Assembly (NCBI GenBank): GCA_922989275.2
Contig: OV277867.1
Span: 39,608,070 to 39,672,069, forward strand
Source: Gari tellinella
Lineage: Eukaryota > Mollusca > Bivalvia > Cardiida > Psammobiidae
DNA: 64,000 nucleotides
Direction: 5' to 3'
Part shown: positions 31,955-43,500 of the stretch, one piece after another
Layout: each line of letters opens with the position of its first letter
Numbering within the stretch: the stretch's first letter is position 1
Notes under the pieces: model-generated
What the model was told of the DNA's origin: nothing
What the model saw: only the letters and a program-made list of their open reading frames with translations
Databases searched by the model: none
Made by a program: the position numbers and the translations under genes

Positions 31955-34019
31955 AGAGAGTTGACTTCTGATTTCGACAATATTGCCGGCCCAGCAAATT
32001 TTCGAACGTCGAAATTCGACATAAGTTCGACTTAGTGAATATGTTATAGAAATATTGAATGTCATACGCTGAATTTCGACAATATTTCGAATTTTTCATG
32101 GCCCGGCAAAATGTTGAACGTCGAAATTCGACATAAGTTCTACATAGTGAATGTGTTTCAGAAATGTTGAAAGTCGAACGTCGAATTACGACAATATGTC
32201 GTCTATTGCAGCCCGGCATATTGTCGAACGTCGAATTTCGACAATTCTTTGAAATTTTGGTAAAAGGACAATGTCGAACGTCGAAATTCGACAATATTCG
32301 ACCGATTTCCTGTCTGCTAATTTGTCATATGTTGAAATTCGACATAAATTCGACACTTTACCGGCTTTTTCAAAATGTCGAATGTCGAAATTCGACAATA
32401 TTTCGACTATTTCCTGGCCCGGCAAATTGTCGAACGTCGAAATTCGATATAAATTCGACATAGTGAATGTGTTTAAGATATGTTGAAAGTCGAACGTCGA
32501 ATTTGGACAAATGTTCGACATTTTGGTAAAAGACCAATGTCAAACGTCGATATTCGACAATAATTCGACTATTGCACTATTGGGAAATTTGTCGATTGTC
32601 GAAAATATACATAAATTAGACACTTTACTGGCTTAGTTGAAATGTCGAATGTCGAATTCGACAATATTTCGATGGCCACTTGTCGAACGTCGAAAGTAGA
32701 CATAAGGTCGACATAGTGAATGTGTTAAAGAATTGTTGAAAGAACAATGTCGAATTTCGACAATATTTCGACTTTTCCCGGGTCCGGAAAATTGTTGGAC
32801 GTCGAAATTCGACATAATTTCAACAGAGGGAATGTGTATTAAGAAATCTTGAATGTCGAACGTCGAATTTCGACAATGTTTCGACTTTTTCCCTTACTTG
32901 CAGTTTGTCGAACGTCGAAATTCGACCATAATTCGACAATTTCCCGACTTTGTATAAGTGTCGAACGTCGAAATTCGGCATGAGTTCGACAAAGTAATGT
33001 GTTTCAGAAATTTTGAATGTCGAACGTCGAATTTCGACAATAATTCGACTTTTTCCCTTACTTGCAGTTTGTCGAACGTCGAAATTCGACCCTAGTTCGA
33101 CAATTTCCCGACATTGTATAAATGTCGAACGTCGAAATTCGACATCAGTTCGACAAAGTAATGTGTTGAAGAAATTTTGAATGTCGAACGTCGAATTTCG
33201 ACAATGTTTCGACTTTTTCCCTTACTTGCAGTTTGTCGAACGTCGAAATTCGACCCAAATTCGACAATTTCCCGACTTTGTATAAGTGTCGAACGTCGAA
33301 ATTCGACATCAGTTCGACAAAGTAATGTGTTTAAGAAATTTTGAATGTCGAATGTCGAATTTCGACAATATTTCGACTTTTTCCCTTACTTGCAGTTTGT
33401 CGAACGTCGAAATTCGACCCTAATTCGACAATTTCCCGACTTTGTATAAGTGTCGAACGTCGAAATTCGACATCAGTTCGACAAAGTAATGTGTTTAAGA
33501 AAATTTGAATGACGAACGTTGAATTTCGACAATATTTCGACTTTTCCCTTACATGCAGTTTGTCGAACGTCGAAATTCAACCCTAGTTCGACCAAGTCCC
33601 GACTTTGTATAAATGTCGAACGTCGAAATTCGACATCAGTTCGACAAAGTAATGTGTTTAAGAAGTTTTGAATGTCGAGCGTTGAATTTCGACAATATTT
33701 CGACTTTTCTCTTACTTGCAGTTTGTCGAACGTCGAAATTCAACCCTAGTTCGACAATTTGCCGACTTTGTATAAATGTCGAACGTCGAAATTCGACATC
33801 AGTTCGACAAAGTAATGTGTTTTAAAAATGTTGAATGCCGAAAGTCGAATTTCGACAATATTTCTACATTATGGCAAAGCTGACTTGTCGATCGGCAAAA
33901 TTTGTTACATTATGTGAAAGCTTAAATGTCGAAAGTCGAAATTCGACAGCTGTTCGACCTTTCATTTGTGAAAGGTCGAATGTCGAATTGTCGAATGTCG
34001 TGCAAACTTCACACACCTG
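31955..34019. repeat. Right arm: inverted GTCGAA/TTCGAC satellite
   Basis: Reverse complement of the left arm. Diverged units near 31955-32830 pass into about seven regular units of roughly 160 bp (32840-33830). The unique terminal part (33840-34019) mirrors 25000-25180 base for base apart from a few changes. Confidence 0.92.
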
Positions 34020-34027
34020 TTTTGGTA

Positions 34028-34097
34028 GTGTAGACCAAACTCAGTTACATAGTCTGGGATGACAACGGTGCTTGGTCTGTATAATGTTGCGATGCTA
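34028..34097. repeat. Family H repeat, right part
   Basis: 'gtgtagaccaaactcag' and 'gatgacaacggtgcttggtct' continue the repeat interrupted at 24999. The same text is uninterrupted, on the other strand, at 56770-56910. Confidence 0.75.
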
Positions 34098-34350
34098 GAG
34101 CTGCCATTTCTCCGGATTTTTCCTAAATCTTCGGATTTTTTTCTAGTACATGTTAGTTTAAAGTAGGCTGAAAGTAAAGCAGAATGCGCCTTAAGGCGCA
34201 TTCTGCTTTACTTCCAGCCTGCTTTAAGCAGCAGCGTGTCAACAAAACTAGATGGAGTAAAGGAGTAAAGGCACGATTCGTAAAATCGCTCTTGAAATGC
34301 AAATTTGGAAATCTTAGGGTTCTTTATGTCAACTTATGGAAGCCCTGCAA
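34097..34350. repeat. Family A2 nested foldback
   Basis: Outer arms 'gagctgccatttctccggatttttcctaaatcttcgg' and 'ttatgtcaacttatggaagccctg'. The inner hairpin has AAAGTAAAGCAGAATGCGCC and its reverse complement around TTAA, perfectly paired. Confidence 0.82.
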
Positions 34351-34390
34351 TGCAATAAGGCAGTGTTTGTCATAAGGCTTATTTCATTAT

Positions 34391-36197
34391 CATTGGCGTA
34401 GCTTCCTATTAGGCAAGTAGGCACGTGCCTACACTTTTTTTTCAGAATTCCAAAAAATAAAAAAGGCTAAAAATGCAGAAAAAGAAATAAAATTGAAATC
34501 TAAGGGGGGTTAGGGGTGAACCCCAATAAGTTTTACATAGATTCATGTTAGTATTTTTCCATTATCAAACGCGGGAAAGACATCAGAACGCATCTAGAGA
34601 CTATCTAGGAATAAAAATTTCCCGGGGGCGCATACCCCCGAACACCCCCCTAGTAAGAAAGAGTACACTTATTAATTTGTCTAGTCACCCCGTTGGCATG
34701 CATGTTCATTACCGACGTCACCGATGTTTCACCTCTTGATATTATGCCCTAGTCTTCTGAGGTCACAACTAGGTCACCAAAACCCATTCTGACGTCGGTA
34801 ATGCTTGCCCTGTATGACCAGAATACCCTGACGTCACCGCTGGTAGTCCTGAGTAATTTTTCACCGATGTTTCAGCCTTGATATTATGCCCGAGTCTTGT
34901 GAGCTCACAACTAGGTCACCAAAACCCATTCTGACGTCGGTAATGCTTGCCCTGTATGACGAGAATACCCTGACGTCACCGCTGGTAGTCTTGAGTAATT
35001 TTTCACCCCGTTGGCATGCATGTTCATTTGTACATGCAACTGCCTTATGCAAAGCACACGCCACTGCTTACACCCTCATATTTGCGACGATTTTAAAAGT
35101 AAAAAAATGCAATAAAACAGGAATAGGATGGTTTTAGAGTCCAACTTAGATATTAATGGGAGACAACCTGTCAACAATTACGTAATAGTTAGAGTTTATT
35201 TCAATGATTCTTAATGATTAAGAAGCCAACAAATGAGGGAGCCTGCGAATATTAACACATGCGCAATGCTTGCTAACGTCTAAATCCAAGTCTCGAACAC
35301 TTCATAATTAAATTGCCAAATCTCGTTAAATCCCGTAGACTTAATAATTAAACCGAGCGAAAAATTGAATTTTGTGGCTTGCTGATTGCCATGGCTGAAA
35401 GAGTAGGCCAAACACTAAATTATATTAACATGGAACAGACAATTTAATGTTATTCTCAGCCGACTTTTTACATATATTTATAGCAGAATTTCACCTGTCT
35501 TGGACGCACAAAACGTCCTCAGAACAAGCCAAATGCCATCTAGGAACCACCCCATCTCCTCATGATCAACTTGTCCCGAAAAGAAAGTTACGTCCAAATA
35601 ATTTCAAGTAGCGAATCTGTTAATGAAAAAATTACGGTATAAGACCCTATGATATAGGCTACTAATTGACGTTGGGTTGTTGTTGGGTTTTTTCAAGAAA
35701 ATAATGCAGACATATTCTTTTGCAAAAAATTACAATTGTTTGTTATTTAAAGCTTTTCATTTCATTACTTCTTCATATAAATGTCTCCCCAGACCCTCCT
35801 TAAATGCGTTTCCAGTGTTGTAGATCTCAAAAAAATTCCGTGGGAACATGCCCCGACCCCCTAGAAAAGGTAGCGAGTAGCGAGTCTGTTAAATAAAAAA
35901 TTACGGTAGGTATCAGACCCTATTATATACTGATTGACATGGGTGGGTGGGGGTTGTTTTATTTTGTTTGCTTTTTTCTCAAGAAAATATATGCAGACAT
36001 ATTCCTTTGCAATAAAATAAAATTGTCCGGTTTTTAAGCTTTTCATCTCATTAATTTTTCGTATAAATGTCTCCCCAGAACCTCGTTAAATGCGTCTCCA
36101 GTGTTGTAGAACTCAAAATTTTCCAGGGGGAGCATGCCCCCGGACCCCCCTAGAAAAGGTATGCCTACACTTTCATTTTAGCCAAGCTACGCCCCTG
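34391..36197. mobile_element. CAGGGGCGTAGC-ended element with internal duplications
   Basis: The left end is CATTGGCGTAGCTTCCTATT. The right end, reverse-complemented, is CAGGGGCGTAGCTTGGCTAA, and both are followed inward by GTAGGCA. ATTAT flanks both sides (34386-34390 and 36198-36202). Inside are a tandem duplication of about 142 bp (34717-35004) and a second imperfect duplication (about 35560-35870 against 35871-36165). Both carry 'cccccggaccccc'-type text. No transposase was seen. The ends resemble hAT-type termini, and 5-bp duplications are known for a hAT subgroup (inference). Confidence 0.7.
34717..35030. repeat. 142-bp direct tandem duplication
   Basis: 'gatattatgcccnagtcttntgag...cccattctgacgtcggtaatgcttgccctgtatga' is repeated with a 142-bp offset and few differences. 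'caccccgttggcatgcatgttcatt' brackets the pair at 34686 and 35005. Confidence 0.88.
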
Positions 36198-36359
36198 ATT
36201 ATAAAGGTCTCGGTTTTGGAGTCTTCTTTCATCGCACCAAAGTGTCGTTTAGCCGAATTCTGACAATCAACCTCCCCTGGCCATTGGTCTACGCAGTATT
36301 AAACGCTCGCTTGGGTCTCCCTTGGAAAACTTTTTCGCCTTCCAGGGTCCAAGGTTATA

Positions 36360-36490
36360 AAATGTTTGAGTAGAGTCTGGTATCGTTCTCAAGTATTTGA
36401 TTGGTCAGATTTTAGCCTAGGCTCAAATATGACCAATCAAATGCTTGAGAACTACTCCAGACTCAACTCAAAATCTTTATAAACTTGGAG
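36360..36490. repeat. Family I palindrome
   Basis: 'gttctcaagtatttgattggtcagattttagcctagg' pairs with 'cctaggctcaaatatgaccaatcaaatgcttgagaac'. A second copy is at 62940-63085. Each arm contains a CCAAT box, in opposite orientations. Confidence 0.8.
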
Positions 36491-36934
36491 CCAGTTATTG
36501 TAACCCACATACAGCGCCCAGAAAATTCGAACATGCTCTCACTGCCTTCTCGGGGTTCCAATTCACACTTTGGTCGAGGGGGGGAATCTCGGAGTAAATT
36601 TCTTATGCCATGAGGAATTTACGTTTAGCCAGCGGTAGGGTTCGGATCCGGGACGTTCTGTTCCCGAGTCAGGTCCCCACTGGACACACGGCGTTGTTCC
36701 AACGTCGAAACAACGTTGATTTAAACGTTGCAACGTTTCAACGTTTTGTGCCCTATGGGACGCTCTACCACAGGACCAACGCACCCCAATATAGACAAAC
36801 TAGTGTGATCTACAGACACCTCGGTGTATGTCCATAGAGCAGATAGCAACCAGTACTGACCCTACTGAGGTGCCGCATTATACAATGTCTCATCAGGGTC
36901 TATACTGTTTGCCAATTGCCTTCTTTAGTAGACG

Positions 36935-37185
36935 CTAGGTTTAACCCTTTCACTCTCAATGACGTCGTAAAGCGCAGTTGCAAACAGATTTGATCCTGAT
37001 CAGACGCCGCGTTACGCGGCGTCTGATCAGGATCAAAACTGTTTGCCACTTGTTTTGAAACTACGTCAGTTATACTGCCTTAAATCCAACTTTGAAACGA
37101 TATGCCGACAACAGTATCGACGCAGACGACAAAATGACGGTGAAGGGGTAAAGACCTCAAGATAAATCTGATCATGAAAGGGTTT
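36935..37185. repeat. Family B element, best copy
   Basis: It starts TTAACCCTTTCACTCTCAAT. The perfect core is 'gatcctgatcagacgccgcgttacgcggcgtctgatcaggatc'. It then has 'ttgttttgaaactacgtcagttatactgcc' and ends 'gataaatctgatcatgaaaggg'. A degenerate copy follows at 37370-37560. Confidence 0.88.
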
Positions 37186-37574
37186 TATAGTTTAGTATTA
37201 CGGAATACTCAAAGGATCGATTGTCTCAAATAAAAGGCACCGTGTTCTACAGAAGGATTTTGATACCTCGTGTTCACACATTAAACCGGCATATTCAGGA
37301 GTAACACTGTTCAAAACTTCAAATGCATCACTTATACCATTAGATTGATTATGTTTTTTGCTAAAACTTAACCCTGATCCTGCCGATTGAGACCTTACTC
37401 GTATTTGCAAAAAGTTTGGATCGAGACCTGACGGCGCGTCAAACTGTTTGACAATTGTCTTTAAGGTTCTTCTATTTTAAAACTACATAAAAAAATCACC
37501 ATATTTGCAGTTTTAAAGCAGACGACATTACGGCAGTGGCACTCTAACCTCCCGTACACTGTAGACAAGTTTTA

Positions 37575-37795
37575 GGATACAGTGAAACCTCTCTATTACG
37601 ACCACTAAAACGAAGGCTTATTGATTGTATAAAATATTGCTGACAGCTTAAAGCAATGTGACAGTAAAACAGAAAGCTCCTTAGGAGCTTTCTATTTTGC
37701 TGTTACCTTGCTTTAAGCAGTCATCTGTCGTGAACGCTAAATATAATTTACACAATTTGGTGGTCGTAATAGAGAGGTTTTACTGTAGATGTTTG
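37575..37795. repeat. Family G hairpin (AGAAAGCTCC core)
   Basis: The outer ends 'acagtgaaacctctctattacgaccac' and 'gtggtcgtaatagagaggttttactgt' are inverted. The inner hairpin pairs 'gcttaaagcaatgtgacagtaaaacagaaagctcc' with 'ggagctttctattttgctgttaccttgctttaagc'. Fragments recur at 55605-55730 and 61690-61800. Confidence 0.85.
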
Positions 37796-39700
37796 AAACA
37801 GTTTTGGTGTTAAAGACATTTTCTCAGTCCTTTGATGGACTCTTCCCCGCCCCCCTTGTTCTCGATAGACGTGAAAGTAACTGCAAAGCCGTAGCAAGTG
37901 TGCACAGCCAATGTCACCAATCTCAAGTTGTCTAGAGAGGCTCTGACATAGCCTACTCACACTCAAGGTTTTTTTCAATCGGTTTTACTAACCGAACTAT
38001 TACAAATATAAGGTGCGGGTCTCACATGAGACGCCTCAATGATTCACACAGAGACCATGTATACGATATTTAATATAAGTCATTTGATTCACAGTAATGC
38101 AGGTATGCACGAACATCGTGATTTTAGCAAGGGAACTGCCGGTATAGGGATTATCACCTGAAGTAGGTCAGGAAATGTCTTTAAAGACATTACCCCAGTC
38201 CATTCATTGAACACCCCCTCCCTCCTCCCCCACCCCAATTGTTCTCACTAGCCGTGAAAGTAACTGTAAAGCATGAGAAAATTGTGCAAGCAACGGCTCA
38301 GCCATCTGAAGTTTTGTATAGAGGCCCTGACGTACTAGATCTGAAGGGAGTTTTCAATGGGTTTTACTAACCAAACTATCAAATATATGGGGTGGGCCTC
38401 ACATCATGATATCCCTGAATGATGTTTTGCCTAGACGCTAGCCCTCCAAGCGCATGCTCTCCGTGCTTTGACACAAACTTTCTACGGGGTAGGTGTTATA
38501 ATCCAAGCTAGGTCAAGTAATGTCTTAAACTCTTTCATGATCAAAATTATCGTGAGGTTTTTACCCCTTAACCGCCATAGTGTCGTCTGCTTCAATATTG
38601 TTGTCTGCAATATCGTTTCAAATTTAGATTTAAGGCAGTATAACTGACTACTAGTAATTTCAAAACAAGTGGCACACAGTTTTGATCCTGATCAGACACC
38701 GCGTTACGCGGCGTCTGATCAGGATCCAAACTGTATGCAAACGCGTATTTTGTCATTTATAGTGAAAGGGTTCAGAACTCACGCTACGCAACCCATGCAG
38801 CGTCTCTTCTTGACCAAAACTGTCTTACGCTATGGGGTTAAAATACGGATGACAGAGTAACGATTCTAGTGCAATGCACTGGTGGTCAATAAGATCCATC
38901 TGTGTATAAAGTTTTCGTAGTCAATAGCTTTTAAAATCTTTGGAAGTTATGCTTAGGACAAGCTGGACGGACATTCTTACGGGAGGATACTTATGAGACT
39001 ATTTTCTATTGTTTTCTTTTGCGTGGCTAGCCACACAACAGACAATTTCTTTTTGCTATAACTTGAAAAATAATGATCTGGAGGCTAACCCTACCCCTAA
39101 CCCTATGTCCCACAACTGGGGCTAAGAATTTTAGCCACGTAAGTATCCTTTCGTAAGCACGGGCGGACGAACGGACGCATTCGCGGGTACTTGTGTTTTC
39201 CACCCCACAAGTAGACCTTCAGAAGTGCGGACGGACACTGTCCAAGTCTACATAGGTTACATGTAGGGTGCTCACAGCTCACGAGTACCTTCTGACTGTA
39301 CACAGCAGCTCACAATGTATGGTCGTTTTTGTCTACATGAAATTTTAGTCCGAGCATGAATACATGTAATAAGTACAGTGTAGATCCAAATCAAAGGGTG
39401 CACATGTTTAATTATAAGATGACGGGTCGGCTAACCCGTGCCTAGACTGTGCGCAATGTACAGAAATGTTTTTTCAAGGAACAGTTTAAAGACTTTTCTT
39501 CAGTCCATAGAGGGAGTCCTACCCCATTGTTCTGGAGGTGTCAATGTAAGTTAACACGTGCAGCACAATCTCAGTTTACCTGGTGAGGTCCAGATTATCT
39601 CATGCTATAGTGATTTTCAATGGTTATTTCTAACCAACTATCAAATATAAAGGTAGAGTCTCACACGAGAAGCTTCAATGGTTCTTTGCTAGCGACATGT
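37795..39700. repeat. Diverged threefold segmental repeat
   Basis: Segments at about 37795-38060, 38165-38430 and 39475-39695 share, in order: 'taaagacatt..ctcagtcc', 'gttctc', 'tagccgtgaaagtaactg', 'ttttcaat(g/c)ggttttactaacc(a/g)aactatcaaatata', 'gggtctcaca'. A family B copy (38525-38775) sits between copies two and three. The origin is unknown. Confidence 0.65.
38525..38775. repeat. Family B element copy, inverted
   Basis: Reads 'ctctttcatgatcaaaattatcgtgaggtttttacccc', then 'ttttgatcctgatcagacaccgcgttacgcggcgtctgatcaggatcc', then 'tagtgaaagggtt'. The palindrome is nearly perfect. Confidence 0.85.
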
Positions 39701-39782
39701 CCATAAGATCCATGAGTTTTGCAAGGAAATTGTCTGGCAAGGCGCTATGATCGAAAGGTCGTCTAAGGATGTCTATAAATGG

Positions 39783-40258
39783 TTGATATGTACAGCGCTC
39801 CCTCTCTACAACGACACAAAATGGGAGACAACAATTATACATACTAGTGCGTTGTTCGGAGGGAGTCGTTATAGAGAGGGAAACTGATTTACATTTGCAA
39901 ACAGCTTGAATCAATATCAGACGCCGCGTAACACGGCGTCTGATCTTGATTCAAACAGTTTGTAACTCATCATTATAAGCTGTTTATGTCATGAAAGAAC
40001 AGCAGACGACAATTTTAAGCAGACCACAGGTACTTGACACATACTTTATTATCTATGAACCCCCTCCCCCCTTATGGGGGGAGGGGGTTCATAGATAATA
40101 AAGTATGTGTCAAGTACCTGTGAAGCAGACGATATATTGCAGTCGTGCAAACGTTAAACATAAATGTCCTGTTAAGGGAACTGCGGCAAGGGTCGTTGTA
40201 AGGAGGGAGTCGTTGTTGGGGTCGTTGTAGGGACTGAGGGAGCACTGTATATTATAAC
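39783..40258. repeat. Family D element interrupted by a 98-bp palindrome
   Basis: The ends are 'acagcgctccctctctacaacgacac' and 'gtcgttgtagggactgagggagcactgta'. The core is 'cttgaatcaatatcagacgccgcgtaacacggcgtctgatcttgattca'. The insertion at 40025-40122 splits the right half. Confidence 0.82.
40025..40122. mobile_element. 98-bp perfect palindromic mini-element with 8-bp TSD
   Basis: Two 47-base arms, beginning CACAGGTACTTGACACATAC and ending ...CCCCCTCCCCCC, are exact reverse complements around the four bases TTAT. The octamer AAGCAGAC is duplicated exactly outside (40017-40024 and 40123-40130). The host family D element elsewhere reads through this site with a single copy. It ends 356 bp upstream of the TGFBRAP1 start codon. 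Confidence 0.9.
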
Positions 40259-40379
40259 TCAACTCATATATAAAATGCAAACATGAGAGTTAATCAGAAA
40301 TTGCAAATTTTATCAATATTGTCAATACAGAGTTGTCGTCCTTATTTGAGGAGGCGTGACCGACAGGTTCGCTGCATAT

Positions 40380-40393
40380 CCAACATGGCGCTG
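40380..40393 (+). promoter_or_regulatory. YY1-like motif in TGFBRAP1 5' region
   Basis: CCAACATGGCGCTG resembles the AANATGGCG core that is often found just downstream of start sites in animal housekeeping genes. No experimental start site can be inferred. The same ATG begins a short upstream frame. Confidence 0.3.
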
Positions 40394-40456
40394 TCCATGA
40401 AAATTAGTCAAAATATCTTGATGCTGCAATATTTTGTGATTAAATGCAGTTACTGA
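40385..40456 (+). promoter_or_regulatory. Upstream open reading frame (24 codons with stop)
   Basis: An ATG in good context (AACATGG) opens a 23-codon frame closed by TGA at 40454-40456. It is 22 bases before the main ATG. A second minimal frame, ATG ACA GAC TAG, follows at 40461-40472. If transcription starts upstream of 40385, both would precede the TGFBRAP1 start and could lower its translation. This holds only if the mRNA includes them. Confidence 0.4.
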
Positions 40457-40478
40457 AGCAATGACAGACTAGACGAAC

Positions 40479-40553
40479 ATGAGTGTAAAAGCGTTCGACC
40501 TGGTGCCCGCCATTGAGCGGGTTCACCTTATGTCTGATAAAGCAAAAACCCAG
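40479..40553 (+). CDS. TGFBRAP1: TGFBRAP1 exon 1 (start codon)
   Basis: ATG at 40479 in context GAACATGA; donor CAG|GTTTGA after 40553; 25 codons, phase 0. It encodes MSVKAFDLVPAIERVHLMSD and then KAKTQ. This aligns with the vertebrate N-terminus 'MMSIKAFTLVSAVERELLMGDKERVN' directly before 'IEC'. It is separated from exon 2 by 8.0 kb, most of it a transposable element with a minisatellite. Confidence 0.9.
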
Positions 40554-43500
40554 GTTTGATTGAAATTCATCAACTTGATCATGAAGTCTCAACTCTTATG
40601 ACATGATGATGTTCTTCTGAGACTTCCAGAGCTCCAGATAAGGAGGGTATTTCAAAACTAAATTATTTATGTCTGCACTAAACCCTATGGTGTCAAACTC
40701 ATTTGAATCGTCTCTTCGAGACGATTCAAATGAGTAGTGACACCTTAGGGTTTAGTGCAGACATAGAGGAGAAAGAGTTTGAAAACTTGAGTTTACTCCC
40801 TCCTATCTGGAGCCCGGGACATTGACTTTGATTATCATGCCAGAGCATTTGATAAGGGCAGTTAACCCTTTGAACCAGGGCCGGATCCAGAAATTTTTCA
40901 GTGGGGGGGCACAGGTTGGGAGGGTATGGGAGGGGTATAACCCCTCCCATAGGTGGGGGTCCGGGGGGCCTCCCCCGGAATTTTTTTTAAACTTGCATAA
41001 GAAATGGTGCATTCTGAGGGCATTCTAAGAAGAAAGTTAACATCGATAGAATGATGTAAACACCCCCAATGGAACACCCAAAAAAGTGGTTTCATAAGAC
41101 AAAGAGATGATAAATTTTCCAGCGTTTCATTTATTCAAAACACAGGCCTTCAACTGAGCTCAATGCAAAAAGTAGGGAAAAAGTAGGAGTTTTTGAAGTG
41201 GAAAAGTAGGAAAAAGGAGGAATATGTTCAATAAAATAGTAGGAACTGTTTGATACAAAATTATCACATGGAGTCATCGTGCCCATATATTTTAAAACCC
41301 GCAATCTTGAGTTTAAGACATTCTCACCCAAAGCCATTTTATTCTTTGGTTATAATTTATTCAACAGACCGAAGATGCGATCCAACAGGTTTAGGGGGGT
41401 CCGGGGGTACTCCCCCTGGAACATTTTGAAATCAAGCGCTTCATTTCCTGCATTCTGGGCCATACTGAGGGTGCTTGAAGACTTATTAGAAAAAAAGTAG
41501 GAAAAGTAGGTGGTTTGGTAGAAAAATAGGAAAAAGTAGGAAGGTGATCAAAAGGAACGGTTGAAGGCCTGAAAACAGGTAAAATACTAACATAAATCTA
41601 TGTAAAAAATCGACTCAAAATATTTTTTTATTTAATCATTCTATGGTGAAAGGTTGTCGTCCAGCCATTAATCTCTAACCCTACCCCTCCTATTCATATG
41701 CATACTGTTACAAGGGGGTCCGGGGGCATGCCCCCTCCTCCCACCCCCTGGAAAATTTATTCCCACATGATCAATGGTGCGTTCTGATGGGAGTTTTTTC
41801 GCATTCAAAATAGGTAAAATACTACATAAATCTATGTAAATATTCAATTCAAAATAACATATCAAAATAATACCTTTGACATATTGTTTTCTGGCCATTA
41901 ACCTGAAACCTAATCCTACCCCTCTGATCATTGTTCACACTATCACTAAGGGGATCCGGGAGCATGCTGCCCGGGAATTTTTTAATTTCTAGATGGTCTC
42001 TGGTGTATTCTGGGGCGTTTGCACATTCAAAACAGTTACAATAATAATATAAATACAATAAATATATATAAATATTCTGCAACTAATATTGGCAAAATTA
42101 TTGGAGGGGAAGGGGGCTGATCCTACATGCCTGAGTTAATTGGGTATTATTCATCATCTAGTTAGGCATTCAAAAATGCCTTGCTTTTTGTTACCCTTAA
42201 GTATTTTCATCAAATTTAATTGGATTAGCAGGCCTGTAGGATATGCAATTTGGGGGCACAGACCTCAGGCATAGCTAGACCATTTGTGTATGTGCTGAAT
42301 GCGTTCGCACATTCAAAACAGGTAAAGTACTTGCATAAATTTATGTAAAGATCTAGGTAACTTTTACTTACACATGTATTGGCAAAATTATTGGGGCATT
42401 TTTATTTTTTGGTTGGGGGAGGGGGGCACACCGTCGTGCCCCCATCATTGTTACTACGGGCCTGTGTCGGGTTCAAACACAGACCAGGCATACTGAGGAT
42501 TAGAGGGGGCACAGGGGGAACTTTGGATTTACTGGGCTGTAGGATATGCAATTTGGGGGCACAGGCACAGGCATTTCTATTTTTTTGGTTGGGGAGGGGG
42601 CACACTGTCATGCCCCCATCCTTGTTACTACGGGCCTGTGTCGGGTTCAAACACAGACCAGGCATACTGAGGATTTGAGGGGGACAGGGGCAATTTTGGA
42701 TGGACTGGCCTGTAGGATATGCACTTTGGGGGCACAGGTATTTTTATTTTTTAGTTGGGGAGAGGGGCACAGGGGGCACACTGTCATGCCCCCAATCCTT
42801 GTTACTACGGGCCTGTGTCGGGTTCATACACAGACCAGGCATACTGAGGATTTGAGGGGGCACAGGGCAATTTTGGATTTACTGGCCTGTAGGATATGCA
42901 ATTTGGGGGCACAGGCACAGCCATTTCTATTTTTTGGTTGGGGGAGGGGGCACAGGGGGCATACTGATGTGCCCTCATCCTTGTTACTACGAGTCTGTGT
43001 TGGTTGGGGAGTTCAAACACAGACCAGGCATACTGAGGATTTGAGGGGGCACAGGGGCAACTTTGGATTTACTGGCCTGTAGGATATGCAATTTGGGGGC
43101 ACAGGCACTTCTATTTTTTTGGTTGGGGAGGAGGCACAGGGGGCACACTGTCATGCCCCCATCCTTGTTAGTTGTTACTACGGGCCTGTGTCGGGTTCAA
43201 ACACAGACCAGGCATACTGAGGATTTGAGGGGGCACAGGAGCAATTTTGGATTTACTGGTCTGTAGGATATGCAAATTGGGGGCACAGGCACAGGCATTT
43301 CTATTTTTTTGGTTGGGGAGGGGGCACACTGTCATACCCCATCCTTGTTACTACGGGCCTGTGTCGGGTTCAAACACAGACCAGGCATACTGAGGATTTG
43401 AGTGGGCACAGGGGCAATTTTGGATTTACTGGCCTGTAGGATATGCAATTTGGGGGCACAGGCATTGTTTGGTGGGGGGGGGGGCACACTGTCATGCCCC

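Larger units (their letters stand above)
25000..34019. mobile_element. 9,020-bp palindromic element with satellite-built arms and 8-bp TSD
   Basis: The left terminus is GGTGTGTGAAGTTTGCACGA. The right terminus, reverse-complemented, is CAGGTGTGTGAAGTTTGCAC. The octamer TTTTGGTA is present directly outside both ends (24992-24999 and 34020-34027). The arms (25000-27420 and 31955-34019) are inverted copies of one GTCGAA/TTCGAC tandem array. The 4.5-kb spacer holds family A hairpins and a 1.5-kb TAA-flanked element. No transposase was seen, so it is non-autonomous. The CAG start and 8-bp duplication suggest hAT mobilisation (inference). Confidence 0.82.

Noticed and set aside
36560..36790. Possible second tRNA-derived SINE on the minus strand (GGTCCTGTGGTAGAGCG) next to AACGTTG repeats
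   Set aside because: Only an A-box-like stretch is clear; no B-box at the right distance and no tail, so it was not listed.
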